Source of the DNA: Clostridia bacterium
GTDB taxonomy: Bacteria; Bacillota; Clostridia; UMGS1810
Length of the DNA stretch: 20,831 nucleotides
Reading direction: 5' to 3'
Assembly: GCA_017629325.1 (NCBI GenBank)
Contig: JAGBXL010000088.1
Location: 1-20,831, forward strand
Shown: positions 7,184 to 15,348 of the stretch, piece after piece
Layout: every line of letters starts with the position of its first letter
Position numbering within the stretch: the stretch's first letter is position 1
Made by a program: the position numbers and the translations under genes
The notes under the pieces: model-generated
Database searches by the model: none
What the model was told of the DNA's origin: nothing
What the model saw: the letters and a program-made list of their open reading frames with translations, nothing else

Positions 7184-8023
7184 ATGCTTAATAAAATTTT
7201 TAACATTATTATCTGTGTGGGTGTGCCCTACATAGCAATAACATGGTCATTTAAAAATTTAGGAACCGCCATTGGATTTGGTGTTACCATTCTTTGTTTT
7301 ATGGCATTGTTTATATTTTTCAGACCAAAAATATATACCATCCTTGGCAGAAACAAATATTTAACCAACCACGATGCAGGCTTTAATTATATGGAAAAAG
7401 CCTATGCAACGGGCAGAATGAATCCACAGGATATTTTAATTTATGCCTACATGCTCATTCGCGACGGGCACCTTGTTAAAGCCGAAAGGTTAATTGCCGG
7501 AACAATTCATCAGAACAAAAATAAATTAAGCGAAAAAAATCTTTTGGCAGCCGATCTTAACACAGCAATTATTTTGTGGAAAAGAAACGACCTCGAGGGT
7601 GCCATTGAAAAAATGGAAGGAGTGTATAACACAGGCTACCGTTCAACCGTTTTATATCAGACTCTTGGTTTATTCCATATTCTTTCGGGCAATTTAGAAA
7701 AAGCTGAAAGCTTTATGAATGAAGCAATGGATTATAATTCCGACGATGTGAGCATAAGAGATAACCTGGGATTTTTATATATTAAAAAAGGTGAATTTAA
7801 AAAAGCAAAAGAAATATATGATAAAATCTTTGAAGAAGGAGCACCAAACTTTATTGAAGCTTTTTATAACTACGCTTACGTTTTAGAGCAAATCGGCGAT
7901 TTAGAAAAAGCCGAAAGCTACTACCAAAAAGCCCTTGGCTGCCCCGAAAGATTTTTATCAACCGTTAAGCTTTCTCTTGTGGAAATAGCCCTTTCAAGAG
8001 TTGAAGAGCTTTTAAAGAAATAA
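7184..8023 (+). CDS. Membrane-anchored TPR-repeat protein
   Basis: A 279-residue protein of unknown specific function. Two hydrophobic segments (about 4-21 and 28-46) lie at the N terminus, and the basic stretch RPKIYTILGRNK follows, so the bulk is predicted to be cytosolic. The remainder is a helical-repeat domain. At least three tetratricopeptide-like units can be seen, with hallmarks such as VLYQTLGLFHILSGNLEKAE, IRDNLGFLYIKKGEFKKAKE and AFYNYAYVLEQIGDLEKAE, each having G-x-x-x-K-A near the second helix. TPR arrays bind other proteins; the partner is unknown. The ATG is preceded by AGGAGAAAACT. The LarC-like gene begins 25 nt downstream, so the two are probably co-transcribed. Confidence 0.85.
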   Translation: MLNKIFNIIICVGVPYIAITWSFKNLGTAIGFGVTILCFMALFIFFRPKIYTILGRNKYLTNHDAGFNYMEKAYATGRMNPQDILIYAYMLIRDGHLVKAERLIAGTIHQNKNKLSEKNLLAADLNTAIILWKRNDLEGAIEKMEGVYNTGYRSTVLYQTLGLFHILSGNLEKAESFMNEAMDYNSDDVSIRDNLGFLYIKKGEFKKAKEIYDKIFEEGAPNFIEAFYNYAYVLEQIGDLEKAESYYQKALGCPERFLSTVKLSLVEIALSRVEELLKK

Positions 8024-8048
8024 AGTTAATATGGGAGATGTGCCCACA

Positions 8049-8789
8049 ATGAAATATGTTTATTTTGACTGCTATGCAGGATTTGATGTGCAAATGGCAC
8101 TTGGAAGCCTTATTGATATGACAGACAATATTGATTTAGCCCAAAAAACTGCCGAGTGCATTTTAGAGCCTCTTACCCTTTATACCGAACAAACCAAAAG
8201 GCAGGGTATGGACTGCCTCTTTGCGTTTTTTGATTTCAGCTATTCTAAAAGTGATGACACAATGTTTCTGATAGACAATTCAAGCCTCGATGAAAAGCTT
8301 AAAACAAAACTCAAATCATGGTATAAGCTAAAATCAGACGGTAAAAAGGGTAATGATATTGAGGATACCCGCGAACTTTTAATGACGGCGGCAGCATTTG
8401 CTATCATTGATTCTTTAGATGCCGAAAAATTTTATGTTTCAGCAATTTTTCAGGGCGGCGGCGAAAGTTTCAAACCCTCTGCCCACACAGAGCTTTTAGG
8501 TAAGATTGCAGATCTTCCCATATACCCATGTGCTGAAACAAAGGAAATCTTAACCCCCGGCGGAATTGCATTTTTAAATGTTTTGGGTGCAAAATACATG
8601 AGCCCGCAAAGCCACGATGTTATAAAATCGGGCTATGGTGCAGGCGAAGACGAGCTTTCTATACCTAATATTGCAAGAGCAGTTCTTGCAAACGAAGATG
8701 AAACAGAAGAATCGTTTTTGAATTTTGAAGCTCTTATTTCAAATATGCAAGCGGAAATCGGAACAATAACAACTGCAGGGAATAAGTAA
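8049..8789 (+). CDS. Degenerate, C-terminally truncated LarC-like protein
   Basis: LarC inserts nickel into the pincer cofactor of lactate racemase and related enzymes. This 246-residue protein resembles only the first LarC domain. The N terminus MKYVYFDCYAGFDVQMALGSLID lines up with the family's FDxxSGISGDMxLGAL start, but SGISGDM has become AGFDVQM. The FHEVGAxDSIxDI region is replaced by DIEDTRELLMTAAAFAIIDS, and the His-rich segment is missing. The domain end is recognisable (AHTELLGKI, ILTPGGIAFLNVLG, SGYGAGEDELSIPNIARAVL, 145-213). Residues 226-238 (FEALISNMQAEIG) resemble the start of the second domain (LEANIDDMxxE), after which the frame stops. The start at 8049 is preferred to the ATG at 8031 because it matches the family N terminus and has GGGAG upstream (8033-8037). 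No larB or larE is nearby. Probably non-catalytic or a decaying gene. Confidence 0.7.
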   Translation: MKYVYFDCYAGFDVQMALGSLIDMTDNIDLAQKTAECILEPLTLYTEQTKRQGMDCLFAFFDFSYSKSDDTMFLIDNSSLDEKLKTKLKSWYKLKSDGKKGNDIEDTRELLMTAAAFAIIDSLDAEKFYVSAIFQGGGESFKPSAHTELLGKIADLPIYPCAETKEILTPGGIAFLNVLGAKYMSPQSHDVIKSGYGAGEDELSIPNIARAVLANEDETEESFLNFEALISNMQAEIGTITTAGNK

Positions 8790-8850
8790 TAGTGAAGATG
8801 TAAAAAGTATGGCACAAATCCGCATGCGGATTTGATTTAATTTTATATTG
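8781..8850. repeat. Dispersed palindromic repeat, copy 2 (overlaps LarC-like stop)
   Basis: AATAAGTAATAGTGAA at 8781-8796 is identical to 17696-17711 in copy 3. The core is the perfect 20-nt palindrome CAAATCCGCATGCGGATTTG at 8815-8834. The last codons and stop of the LarC-like gene (8787-8789) lie inside the left arm. The right arm is less well preserved than in copies 1 and 3, so the right boundary is approximate. Confidence 0.65.
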
Positions 8851-8880
8851 TGAAATCTGTGCATAATGAACATTATATTT

Positions 8881-8941
8881 TGTAGGGTTCGGCAATTTTT
8901 GACGAACCGTTATAGGCACATCTTGAAGGCTGTGCCCTACA
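8881..8941. repeat. 61-bp TGTAGGG/CCTACA structured element
   Basis: Terminal TGTAGG (8881-8886) pairs with CCTACA (8936-8941). Inside are two adjacent hairpins: GGTTCG/CGAACC (8886-8891 with 8903-8908) and GGCACA/TGTGCC (8915-8920 with 8931-8936). Together they could fold as a three-way junction in RNA or a cruciform in DNA. No reading frame is present. It shares its TGTAGGG end with the element at 82-158. It is a small non-coding interspersed element by appearance. Confidence 0.6.
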
Positions 8942-8950
8942 TTATTTTAT

Positions 8951-8978
8951 TTTGCATAAATGCATTCCATACTATAAT
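8951..8978 (+). promoter_or_regulatory. Possible sigma-A promoter for dtd
   Basis: A perfect TATAAT (8973-8978) has TTTGCA, a four-of-six match, 16 nt upstream. Transcription would begin near 8985, leaving about 28 nt before the dtd ATG. It lies directly after the TGTAGGG element, so dtd may be expressed independently of the genes upstream. Confidence 0.45.
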
Positions 8979-9013
8979 TCTACAAACTTAAAATACAGTG
9001 CTAGGAGAAAAAA

Positions 9014-9472
9014 ATGAGAATTGTTATACAAAGAGTTAAATATGCCTCTGTTACAGTAGATGGAAATACGGTGGGCAAAATAGATAAAGGAATTATGGCA
9101 CTTATAGGCTTTAAAGAAGGTGATGACGAAAGTCTTTTAAAGCCTATGGCAGAAAAAATGACAGGACTTAGAATTTTTAAAGACGAAGATGAAAAAATGA
9201 ATCTCGCTATTTCAGATGTTGGCGGAGAAATTCTTGCAATTTCCCAGTTTACCCTTTATGCCGACTGCAGAAAAGGAAAAAGACCTTCGTTTACAGATGC
9301 ACTAAAACCCGATAAAGCAGAGGATTTATACAATAAATTTGTTGAAATGTGCAACTCTTTAACAGGCAAAAAAACCAAAACAGGAATTTTTGGTGCAGAT
9401 ATGAAGGTTGAGCTTTTAAATGACGGACCGGTTACAATTATTTTAGATTCCGATGAAATTGTTAAAAGATAA
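9014..9472 (+). CDS. dtd: D-aminoacyl-tRNA deacylase
   Basis: DTD hydrolyses D-amino acids wrongly attached to tRNA, and also glycine mischarged on tRNA-Ala, so that they do not enter proteins. The 152 residues match the family's usual length. The N terminus MRIVIQRVKYASVTVDG is typical. The active-site motif SQFTLYADCRKGKRPSF (77-93) and the cross-subunit motif near the C terminus (NDGPVTIILDS, about 136-146) are both intact. The enzyme works as a homodimer with the active site at the interface. AGGAG at 9003-9007 precedes the ATG. It is the last plus-strand gene before the convergent glycogen cluster and ends at a strong palindromic terminator. Confidence 0.96.
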   Translation: MRIVIQRVKYASVTVDGNTVGKIDKGIMALIGFKEGDDESLLKPMAEKMTGLRIFKDEDEKMNLAISDVGGEILAISQFTLYADCRKGKRPSFTDALKPDKAEDLYNKFVEMCNSLTGKKTKTGIFGADMKVELLNDGPVTIILDSDEIVKR

Positions 9473-9483
9473 TTTCAAATAAC

Positions 9484-9525
9484 AAAACGGATAGTGAAAC
9501 AATATTGTTTTACTATCCGTTTTTT
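9484..9525. terminator. Bidirectional palindromic terminator between dtd and GH13 gene
   Basis: Arms 9484-9503 and 9504-9523 are complementary over 20 bp with a single G-T pair, forming a near-perfect 40-nt palindrome. On the plus strand the stem runs into TTTTTTT; on the minus strand it ends in TTTTGTTATTTG. It lies between the convergent dtd and GH13 genes and almost touches the GH13 stop, so it should end both transcripts. Confidence 0.85.
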
Positions 9526-9526
9526 A

Positions 9527-11362
9527 TTATTCCTTAAAAGCTACAAAGCCGCCTTTTCTTAAAACTGTTGCTCCTGAAAGCTTGTCGGCATTATGGCATA
9601 TAACACACTTGCCTTTTAAAATATGAGCTTCATCAGATAAATTGATTACAGCCTTAAAAACTTCAGAATTACAGCTTCTTTTTATTATCATTAAGGAATC
9701 TGTTATTTCAAAGCCGATATCACCATTTTGAAGTGCAGGGCAGGAATTTTTCATTTCGCCAAGAGATTTAAACAAAAGGTAAGTCTCTTCATTTTTATTA
9801 TCCCATTCATAATACCTTCGACAAAATGGGTCGCCAAAGCCTTCCATTGCAATTTCGTCGCCATAGTATATGCATGCATTACCCGGAAGAACAAATTCTA
9901 AAAACGCAGCCGTAAAAAGTCTTTGGGTGCCGAGGCTTCTTTCTTCTTTTGAAAGCTTATATTCCGCTTGTTTTTCTTTTGTGTTTGGCATTTCGCAGCC
10001 CGATAGCGAGTTTATAATCCTTGCGGTATCGTGAGTAGATAAAAAGTTCATTAAAGAATTAAGGCTATCGGCAGGATAATTTTCGCAAATCTCCATAACT
10101 CTATATGCAAAATCCTCTGCTGCTATTTTGCCGCAGACAAAATCTATTATGGCATTTTTAAAGCAATAGTTCATAACAGAATCAAGCTCACTGCCAACAA
10201 AATATTTTCTTCTTTTACCATAGCTTATTTTGTTTGAAGCATCTTCCCATACTTCACCCAAAACAAAGCTTTCTTTTTTAATTTCTTTAACCCTTTTTCT
10301 TAAAAGATAAATAAATTCATCGGGGAGTTCATCTGCAACATCAAGGCGAAAACCGTCAGCACCTAATTTAAGCCAATGAGAGATAACGCTTTTGTTATCT
10401 CTTATTATATAATCCAAATACCCATCGTTTAGTTCGTTTACTGCAGGAAGAGTTTTTATTCCCCACCAGGCATCAAATTTATGGGGGTACTCAGAAAAAT
10501 TATACCACTGCCTGTATGGTGAATTTTCATTAGATACCGCACCTGTGCCAAATATTTTTTCACTGTCAAAATATATGCTGTTACTGCCCGTGTGAGAAAA
10601 CACACCGTCTAAAATTATTTTTATGCCCATTTCATATGCCGCTTTGCATAGGCTTATAAAATCAGCTTCCGTTCCCAGCATTTCATCTATCTTTTTATAA
10701 TCGCAGGTGTCGTAGCGATGATTTGAAAAGGCTTTGAATATAGGGTTTAAATATATAATTGAAACACCAAGGGATTTTATATAGGCAAGCTTTTTTTCTA
10801 TTCCCTTTAAATTGCCACCATAAAAATCATTGTTTAAAACTTCGCCATTTTCGTTTGGTTTAAAATGCGGTGTATCGTTTTTGTTTTCGTGAATATAAAA
10901 AGGAGTAAGCTTGTTTTTTAAATCGCAATCCCCTTCTTTATTAAATCTGTCGGGAAAAATCTGATACATAACCTTTCCCTTAAACACATTAGGCACACAA
11001 AAATCTTTTTCATAAACGCTAAGCTGCCACATATCGCCACTGCCTATGTTGGTATCGTATTTGCCTTCTTTATAAAGCTCAAATGTAGTGTTTTCATCAG
11101 TTATTAAAAATTTGTAAAAATAAAGCCCGGCACAATCTATTGAAAATTTTAAAGAATATATGTCATACATATCCTCTTTCCTCATAAAACTCATAGAAAA
11201 TCTATGCTCTTTTCCCGTGTGCTCATTTATAAAAAGCAAAATAACCTCTTTTGCCATGCAAGATGAGGGTATGTCAAGCCTTATAGAGCATACCTCACCC
11301 GCCTTTAAGCAACCAAAAGGGGTTTTATATTTTAAATTTTTACTGTCATATAAAATTCTCAT
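9527..11362 (-). CDS. GH13 alpha-glucan hydrolase (neopullulanase/amylase-like)
   Basis: A 611-residue glycoside hydrolase of family GH13, acting on alpha-1,4 and possibly alpha-1,6 links of glycogen or maltodextrins. An N-terminal beta-sandwich (about 1-125) precedes the (beta/alpha)8 barrel, which starts at VMYQIFPDRF (131-140). All four conserved regions are present: LDGVFSHTG (251-259), GFRLDVADE (337-345, nucleophile Asp341), LGEVWED (368-374, acid/base Glu370), and FLSTHD (440-445, Asp445). The GDEIAMEGFGDPFCRR segment (501-516) is typical of the neopullulanase/cyclomaltodextrinase group. No signal peptide is seen, so the enzyme is cytosolic and fits intracellular glycogen turnover. It starts 12 nt after glgP, almost certainly as one transcript. 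Exact substrate preference cannot be read from the sequence. Confidence 0.88.
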   Translation of the reverse strand: MRILYDSKNLKYKTPFGCLKAGEVCSIRLDIPSSCMAKEVILLFINEHTGKEHRFSMSFMRKEDMYDIYSLKFSIDCAGLYFYKFLITDENTTFELYKEGKYDTNIGSGDMWQLSVYEKDFCVPNVFKGKVMYQIFPDRFNKEGDCDLKNKLTPFYIHENKNDTPHFKPNENGEVLNNDFYGGNLKGIEKKLAYIKSLGVSIIYLNPIFKAFSNHRYDTCDYKKIDEMLGTEADFISLCKAAYEMGIKIILDGVFSHTGSNSIYFDSEKIFGTGAVSNENSPYRQWYNFSEYPHKFDAWWGIKTLPAVNELNDGYLDYIIRDNKSVISHWLKLGADGFRLDVADELPDEFIYLLRKRVKEIKKESFVLGEVWEDASNKISYGKRRKYFVGSELDSVMNYCFKNAIIDFVCGKIAAEDFAYRVMEICENYPADSLNSLMNFLSTHDTARIINSLSGCEMPNTKEKQAEYKLSKEERSLGTQRLFTAAFLEFVLPGNACIYYGDEIAMEGFGDPFCRRYYEWDNKNEETYLLFKSLGEMKNSCPALQNGDIGFEITDSLMIIKRSCNSEVFKAVINLSDEAHILKGKCVICHNADKLSGATVLRKGGFVAFKE

Positions 11363-11374
11363 AGCTTTTGCCTT

Positions 11375-13780
11375 TTATTTGCACTTCCAGATATTTTCAG
11401 CGTATTCGCTTATTGCACGGTCCGATGAGAACACCCCTGCTTTGGCAATATTTGTGAGACACATATTTCCAAATTTCATTTTATCTGTATATACTGAAGA
11501 TACCAAATCCTGTGCCTTGCAGTAGGAATCAAAGTCTGCTAAGGTCATGTAGGCATCTGCCACACCATAAGAATTTGTTAAAAGTGATTTTGCAACATCG
11601 TCAAAACGAGCACCCAAAACATTTGATGTGAGCATATCGAGAACTCTTTGAAGTTCCATATTTCCTCTTGTGTAGTCTAGGGGTGAATAGCCTTTTTTCC
11701 AAAGCTCCTCTACCTCGTGAGCCTTTAAACCAAAAAGGAATATATTATCCTTGCCAACATTTTCAAATATTTCAACATTTGCACCGTCGAGAGTACCAAG
11801 GGTTACGGCACCATTTATCATAAGCTTCATATTGCCTGTGCCCGAAGCTTCTTTTCCTGCAATTGAAATCTGCTCGGAAATATCGGCAGCAGGAATAATT
11901 TTTTCGGCAAGTGATACTCTGTAATCCTCAATAAACACTACCTTTATTTTTTCGCGTGCTTCAGGGTCATTGTTTATTGTGTTTGAAACCGCAACAATAA
12001 GGCGAATAATCTGTTTTGCCATAGAATAGCCTGCAGATGCCTTTGCCGCAAATATAAAGGTTCTTGGTGGAATATCCAAATTAGGATTATCCTTTATCAT
12101 ATTATACATTCTAAGAATCTGCAGAACATTTAAAAGCTGACGCTTATATTCGTGAAGCCTTTTAATCTGAATATCAAAAATAGAATCGGGGTCAACATTA
12201 ATTCCGTTTGCTTTTGAAATATAATCGGCTAAGCGAAGCTTGTTATTTCGTTTTATTTTTGCTAAAGTTTCTATAACCTCACTGTTTCCGTGATATTCCA
12301 TAAGTTTTTCAAGCTCTTTTGAATCCTTTTTAAAGCCTGTTCCTATAAGGCTTTCAAGGTAGGATGTTAATTCGGGGTTTGCCTGGCAGAGCCATCTTCT
12401 GTATGCAATACCATTTGTAACATTGGTAAATTTTGAATTATCAAGATTATAATAATCGCGGAAAATGCTTTCAACTAAAATATTTGAGTGAAGTTTTGAA
12501 ACACCGTTAATCTTGTGGCAGCAGGCAAGGCAAAGATTTGCCATTCTGATTTCACCATGGGCTATAACTGCCATATAGTCTATTTTAGCATAATCGCCCG
12601 GATAGATTTCGTGAAGTTTTAAAAGCAGACGACGGTTGATTTCAGCCACAATCTGGTAGATTCTGGGAAGCTGGCCCCCAAACATCTGCTCGCTCCATCT
12701 CTCCAGTGCCTCGCTCATAACTGTGTGGTTGGTGTAGGAAAGAGTTTTTTCGCATATTGCCCAGGCATCGTCCCAACCGCAGCCGTATTCGTCCATAAGA
12801 ATTCTCATGAGTTCAGGCACACAAAGTGCAGGGTGAGTATCGTTTATATGAACAGAAACCTTATCCGAGAGATTATCAAGCGTGGCATACTTTTTAAAGT
12901 GCTTTGAAACAATAGTCTGAAGAGACGCACTAACAAAGAAATACTGCTGCTTTAATCGCAGAATCTTTCCGTCTATATGGTCGTCGGCAGGATAGAGAAT
13001 TTTTGAAATGACCTCTGCCTTTGTGTTTTCTTCGAGAGCTTTTGCATATTCCCCTCTTGAAAAAGCAGCCATATCAAGATTTTTAGGCGATTTTGCACTC
13101 CATAGAACAAGCTTATTAACCGCCTCTGAATCATAGCCGGAAATATACATATCATAAGGAACTGCCACAACAGGAACAAAATCCACATGCTCTGCGTGGT
13201 AGCCGTCTTCATTCATATATTCATTAACTCTGCCGCCAAATTTAACCGTTACCGATTCATCGGCACGGGCACTTAGCCACACATCGCCTAAATTAAGCCA
13301 GTCATCTGGAAATTCCATCTGCCAGCCATCAATTATTTTCTGCTTAAAAATACCAAACTCATAGCGGATTGAATAACCGGTTGCCGGTATGCCAAGTGAT
13401 GAAAGCGAATCCATATAGCAAGAGGCAAGCCTTCCCAGACCGCCGTTACCCAAACCTGCATCAGGCTCCATTTCGTAGATTTCTTCAATGTCTATTCCAT
13501 TTTCTTTTAAAACTAATTTGAATTCATCTTCAATTTTAAGGTTGTAAAGATTATTGTGAAGAGATGTGCCAACCAAAAATTCCATAGACATATAGTAAAC
13601 CTGCTTATTTCCATTCTTTTTGGTTTTATTTTTAAACTCCACATTCTTTTCAACTAAAATGTCTTTAACTATTAAGCAAAGTGCTTTATACACCTGCTGT
13701 TTTGTTGCTTCTTTAAATTCGCAGCCAAATTCTTTCCGGCAGGTTGAATCTAAAAGACCAAGTGCTGTTTTTTTATCCAT
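11375..13780 (-). CDS. glgP: Glycogen phosphorylase
   Basis: GlgP releases glucose-1-phosphate from the non-reducing ends of glycogen or maltodextrins by phosphorolysis, using pyridoxal phosphate. The 801 residues are the normal bacterial length. Visible signatures are YYMSMEFLVG (62-71), DAGLGNGGLGRLASCYMDS (107-125), HINDTHPALCVPELMR (311-326), TNHTVMSEALERW (350-362), IKRLHEYKRQLLN (539-551), and the cofactor site EASGTGNMKLMINGAVTLGTLDGANVE with the PLP-binding Lys652. No allosteric domain as in eukaryotic enzymes is seen. The ATG follows AAGGA. The gene is separated from glgA by 93 nt holding an intrinsic terminator, so it may be expressed separately from the biosynthetic genes. The GH13 gene follows at once. 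Confidence 0.97.
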   Translation of the reverse strand: MDKKTALGLLDSTCRKEFGCEFKEATKQQVYKALCLIVKDILVEKNVEFKNKTKKNGNKQVYYMSMEFLVGTSLHNNLYNLKIEDEFKLVLKENGIDIEEIYEMEPDAGLGNGGLGRLASCYMDSLSSLGIPATGYSIRYEFGIFKQKIIDGWQMEFPDDWLNLGDVWLSARADESVTVKFGGRVNEYMNEDGYHAEHVDFVPVVAVPYDMYISGYDSEAVNKLVLWSAKSPKNLDMAAFSRGEYAKALEENTKAEVISKILYPADDHIDGKILRLKQQYFFVSASLQTIVSKHFKKYATLDNLSDKVSVHINDTHPALCVPELMRILMDEYGCGWDDAWAICEKTLSYTNHTVMSEALERWSEQMFGGQLPRIYQIVAEINRRLLLKLHEIYPGDYAKIDYMAVIAHGEIRMANLCLACCHKINGVSKLHSNILVESIFRDYYNLDNSKFTNVTNGIAYRRWLCQANPELTSYLESLIGTGFKKDSKELEKLMEYHGNSEVIETLAKIKRNNKLRLADYISKANGINVDPDSIFDIQIKRLHEYKRQLLNVLQILRMYNMIKDNPNLDIPPRTFIFAAKASAGYSMAKQIIRLIVAVSNTINNDPEAREKIKVVFIEDYRVSLAEKIIPAADISEQISIAGKEASGTGNMKLMINGAVTLGTLDGANVEIFENVGKDNIFLFGLKAHEVEELWKKGYSPLDYTRGNMELQRVLDMLTSNVLGARFDDVAKSLLTNSYGVADAYMTLADFDSYCKAQDLVSSVYTDKMKFGNMCLTNIAKAGVFSSDRAISEYAENIWKCK

Positions 13781-13810
13781 CTATAAATTCCTTTCAAACC
13801 TGATTATTCT

Positions 13811-13851
13811 TAAAAACTAAAGGCAGGGATATTATATTCCCTACCTTTAGT
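13811..13851 (-). terminator. Intrinsic terminator between glgA and glgP
   Basis: On the minus strand a 14-bp stem (13851-13838 with 13829-13816), ACTAAAGGTAGGGA pairing with its complement through one G-U wobble, has an 8-nt loop. It is followed by TTTTTAAG. It lies 22 nt after the glgA stop and only 35 nt before the glgP start. It should end or attenuate the glgCDA message, leaving glgP and the GH13 gene to read-through, processing, or a promoter overlapping the structure. Confidence 0.8.
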
Positions 13852-13873
13852 ATAACAAAATTTAATAATTTAA

Positions 13874-15328
13874 TTATATTTTTGCAATTTCTTTATATAA
13901 TCCCATATATTTCTTTCCGCTTTCCACCCAGCTGCTATCAATTCTCATAATATTAACCCTGTGTTTTTTGAGTTTAGTTCCATCATAGAAAAAGTCTCTT
14001 GCTCTTTCAACGGCATTTAGCATATCATGGGCATTGAAGAGCTTAAAGGTGAAGCCTCTGCCCTCTAAGGTTTCGGTATTAAGAGGCGAAACCGTGTCAA
14101 CAAGTCCGCCGGTTTCTCTTACTATGGGAACCGTGCCATAACGCATTGCAATAAGCTGCGATAAACCGCAAGGCTCACTTTTTGAAGGCATTAAAAGAAA
14201 ATCGGCACCAGCATACACAAGGCTTGCTAAGTGTGCATCAAACATTATATTTGCACTAACACTTTCGGGGTGAACAAAGCTAAGGAAACGAAACATATCT
14301 TCATAGTGAGCATCGCCCGTTCCCAGAATAACAAACTGAATACCCATTGAAGATAGGTTATCGGCAACCCACTCCACAAGTTCTAATCCCTTGTGCTTAA
14401 CAAGGCGTGTTATCATGGCAACAACGGGAACATCATCTTTAACGGGAAGCCCCAGTTTTTCCTGAAGATATGCCTTGCACTTTGCCTTGCCTGCCATATT
14501 AGACGGGCGGTAGTTAAAGGGAAGCTTTTTATCGGTTGAGGGATTAAATGCTTCCATATCTATTCCATTTATAATTCCGCAGGTTTTATACTCATTTTCG
14601 GTAAGTATTGCATCGAGTCCATTTGAAAAATATTCATATTTTATTTCGCTTGCATAGGTCTTGGAAACGGTGGTTATTTTATCGGCAAGAACAATAGCAG
14701 TTTTCATTGCATTTATCATTCCGCTCTGTGTGCAAACATTTCTCCACTGCGGCGAAACACCCAGGACATCGTCTAAAAAGCCCTCGTCTGCTTTGCCCTG
14801 ATACTCTATATTATGAATTGTGTAAACAGTTTTTACACTGCCAAGTTTTTCATTATAGACTGCTTTTAAATAGAGAGGCACAAAACCCGTCTGCCAGTCG
14901 TTACAGTGAATAATATCGGGGGCTAAATCAAGCCTTACGCACATTTCTAAGGTTGCCTTTGAAAAAAAAGCAAATCTTTCGCCATCGTCAAGATGACCGT
15001 ATATGCTATCCCTATTAAAATAGCTTTCATTATCTATAAAATAATAAGTAACTCTCGATTTCTTTTTACCAGGTGTCCCTTTAGACACTACCTCTACCTT
15101 AAATATACCCACATAGGTTTCCCTCCAGGAAAGAGGCATAGTAAAGCTCGTTACATACTCAGTACAAAAATCGGGATTGTTTTTTATTTTAGAATAATAT
15201 GGCAAAACCACCGCCACATCGTTTTCTTCATATCTTGATATTTCAGGAGGGAGAGATCCTAAAACATCACCAAGACCGCCTGATTTTATAAAGGGTGCTG
15301 CTTCACTTGTTGCATATAATATTTTCAT
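13874..15328 (-). CDS. glgA: Glycogen synthase (ADP-glucose)
   Basis: GlgA transfers glucose from ADP-glucose to the non-reducing end of an alpha-1,4-glucan. It is a GT5 enzyme with GT-B fold and 484 residues, the usual bacterial size. The N-terminal MKILYATSEAAPFIKSGGLGDV carries the K-x-G-G motif (Lys15) that contacts the nucleotide sugar. HCNDWQTGFVPLYLK (141-155) and YTIHNIEYQG (169-178) are conserved. In the C-terminal domain ITRLVKHKG (306-314) binds phosphate, and SKSEPCGLSQLIAMRYGTVPIVRETGGLVDTV holds the conserved catalytic Glu385. The ATG is preceded by AAGGA and starts 20 nt after the glgD stop. Confidence 0.97.
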   Translation of the reverse strand: MKILYATSEAAPFIKSGGLGDVLGSLPPEISRYEENDVAVVLPYYSKIKNNPDFCTEYVTSFTMPLSWRETYVGIFKVEVVSKGTPGKKKSRVTYYFIDNESYFNRDSIYGHLDDGERFAFFSKATLEMCVRLDLAPDIIHCNDWQTGFVPLYLKAVYNEKLGSVKTVYTIHNIEYQGKADEGFLDDVLGVSPQWRNVCTQSGMINAMKTAIVLADKITTVSKTYASEIKYEYFSNGLDAILTENEYKTCGIINGIDMEAFNPSTDKKLPFNYRPSNMAGKAKCKAYLQEKLGLPVKDDVPVVAMITRLVKHKGLELVEWVADNLSSMGIQFVILGTGDAHYEDMFRFLSFVHPESVSANIMFDAHLASLVYAGADFLLMPSKSEPCGLSQLIAMRYGTVPIVRETGGLVDTVSPLNTETLEGRGFTFKLFNAHDMLNAVERARDFFYDGTKLKKHRVNIMRIDSSWVESGKKYMGLYKEIAKI

Positions 15329-15348
15329 TTGATATATCCTTTCAAAAA

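Noticed and set aside
8633..8919. Minus-strand frames of 60-61 residues across the LarC-like gene end and the repeats
   Set aside because: They cross repeat DNA and the antisense of a gene, and have no ribosome site or family similarity.
8790..9013. Second LarC domain reached by programmed frameshift
   Set aside because: Lactobacillus LarC is made by frameshifting, so all plus frames after the stop were inspected; stops appear quickly and no second-domain motif is seen.
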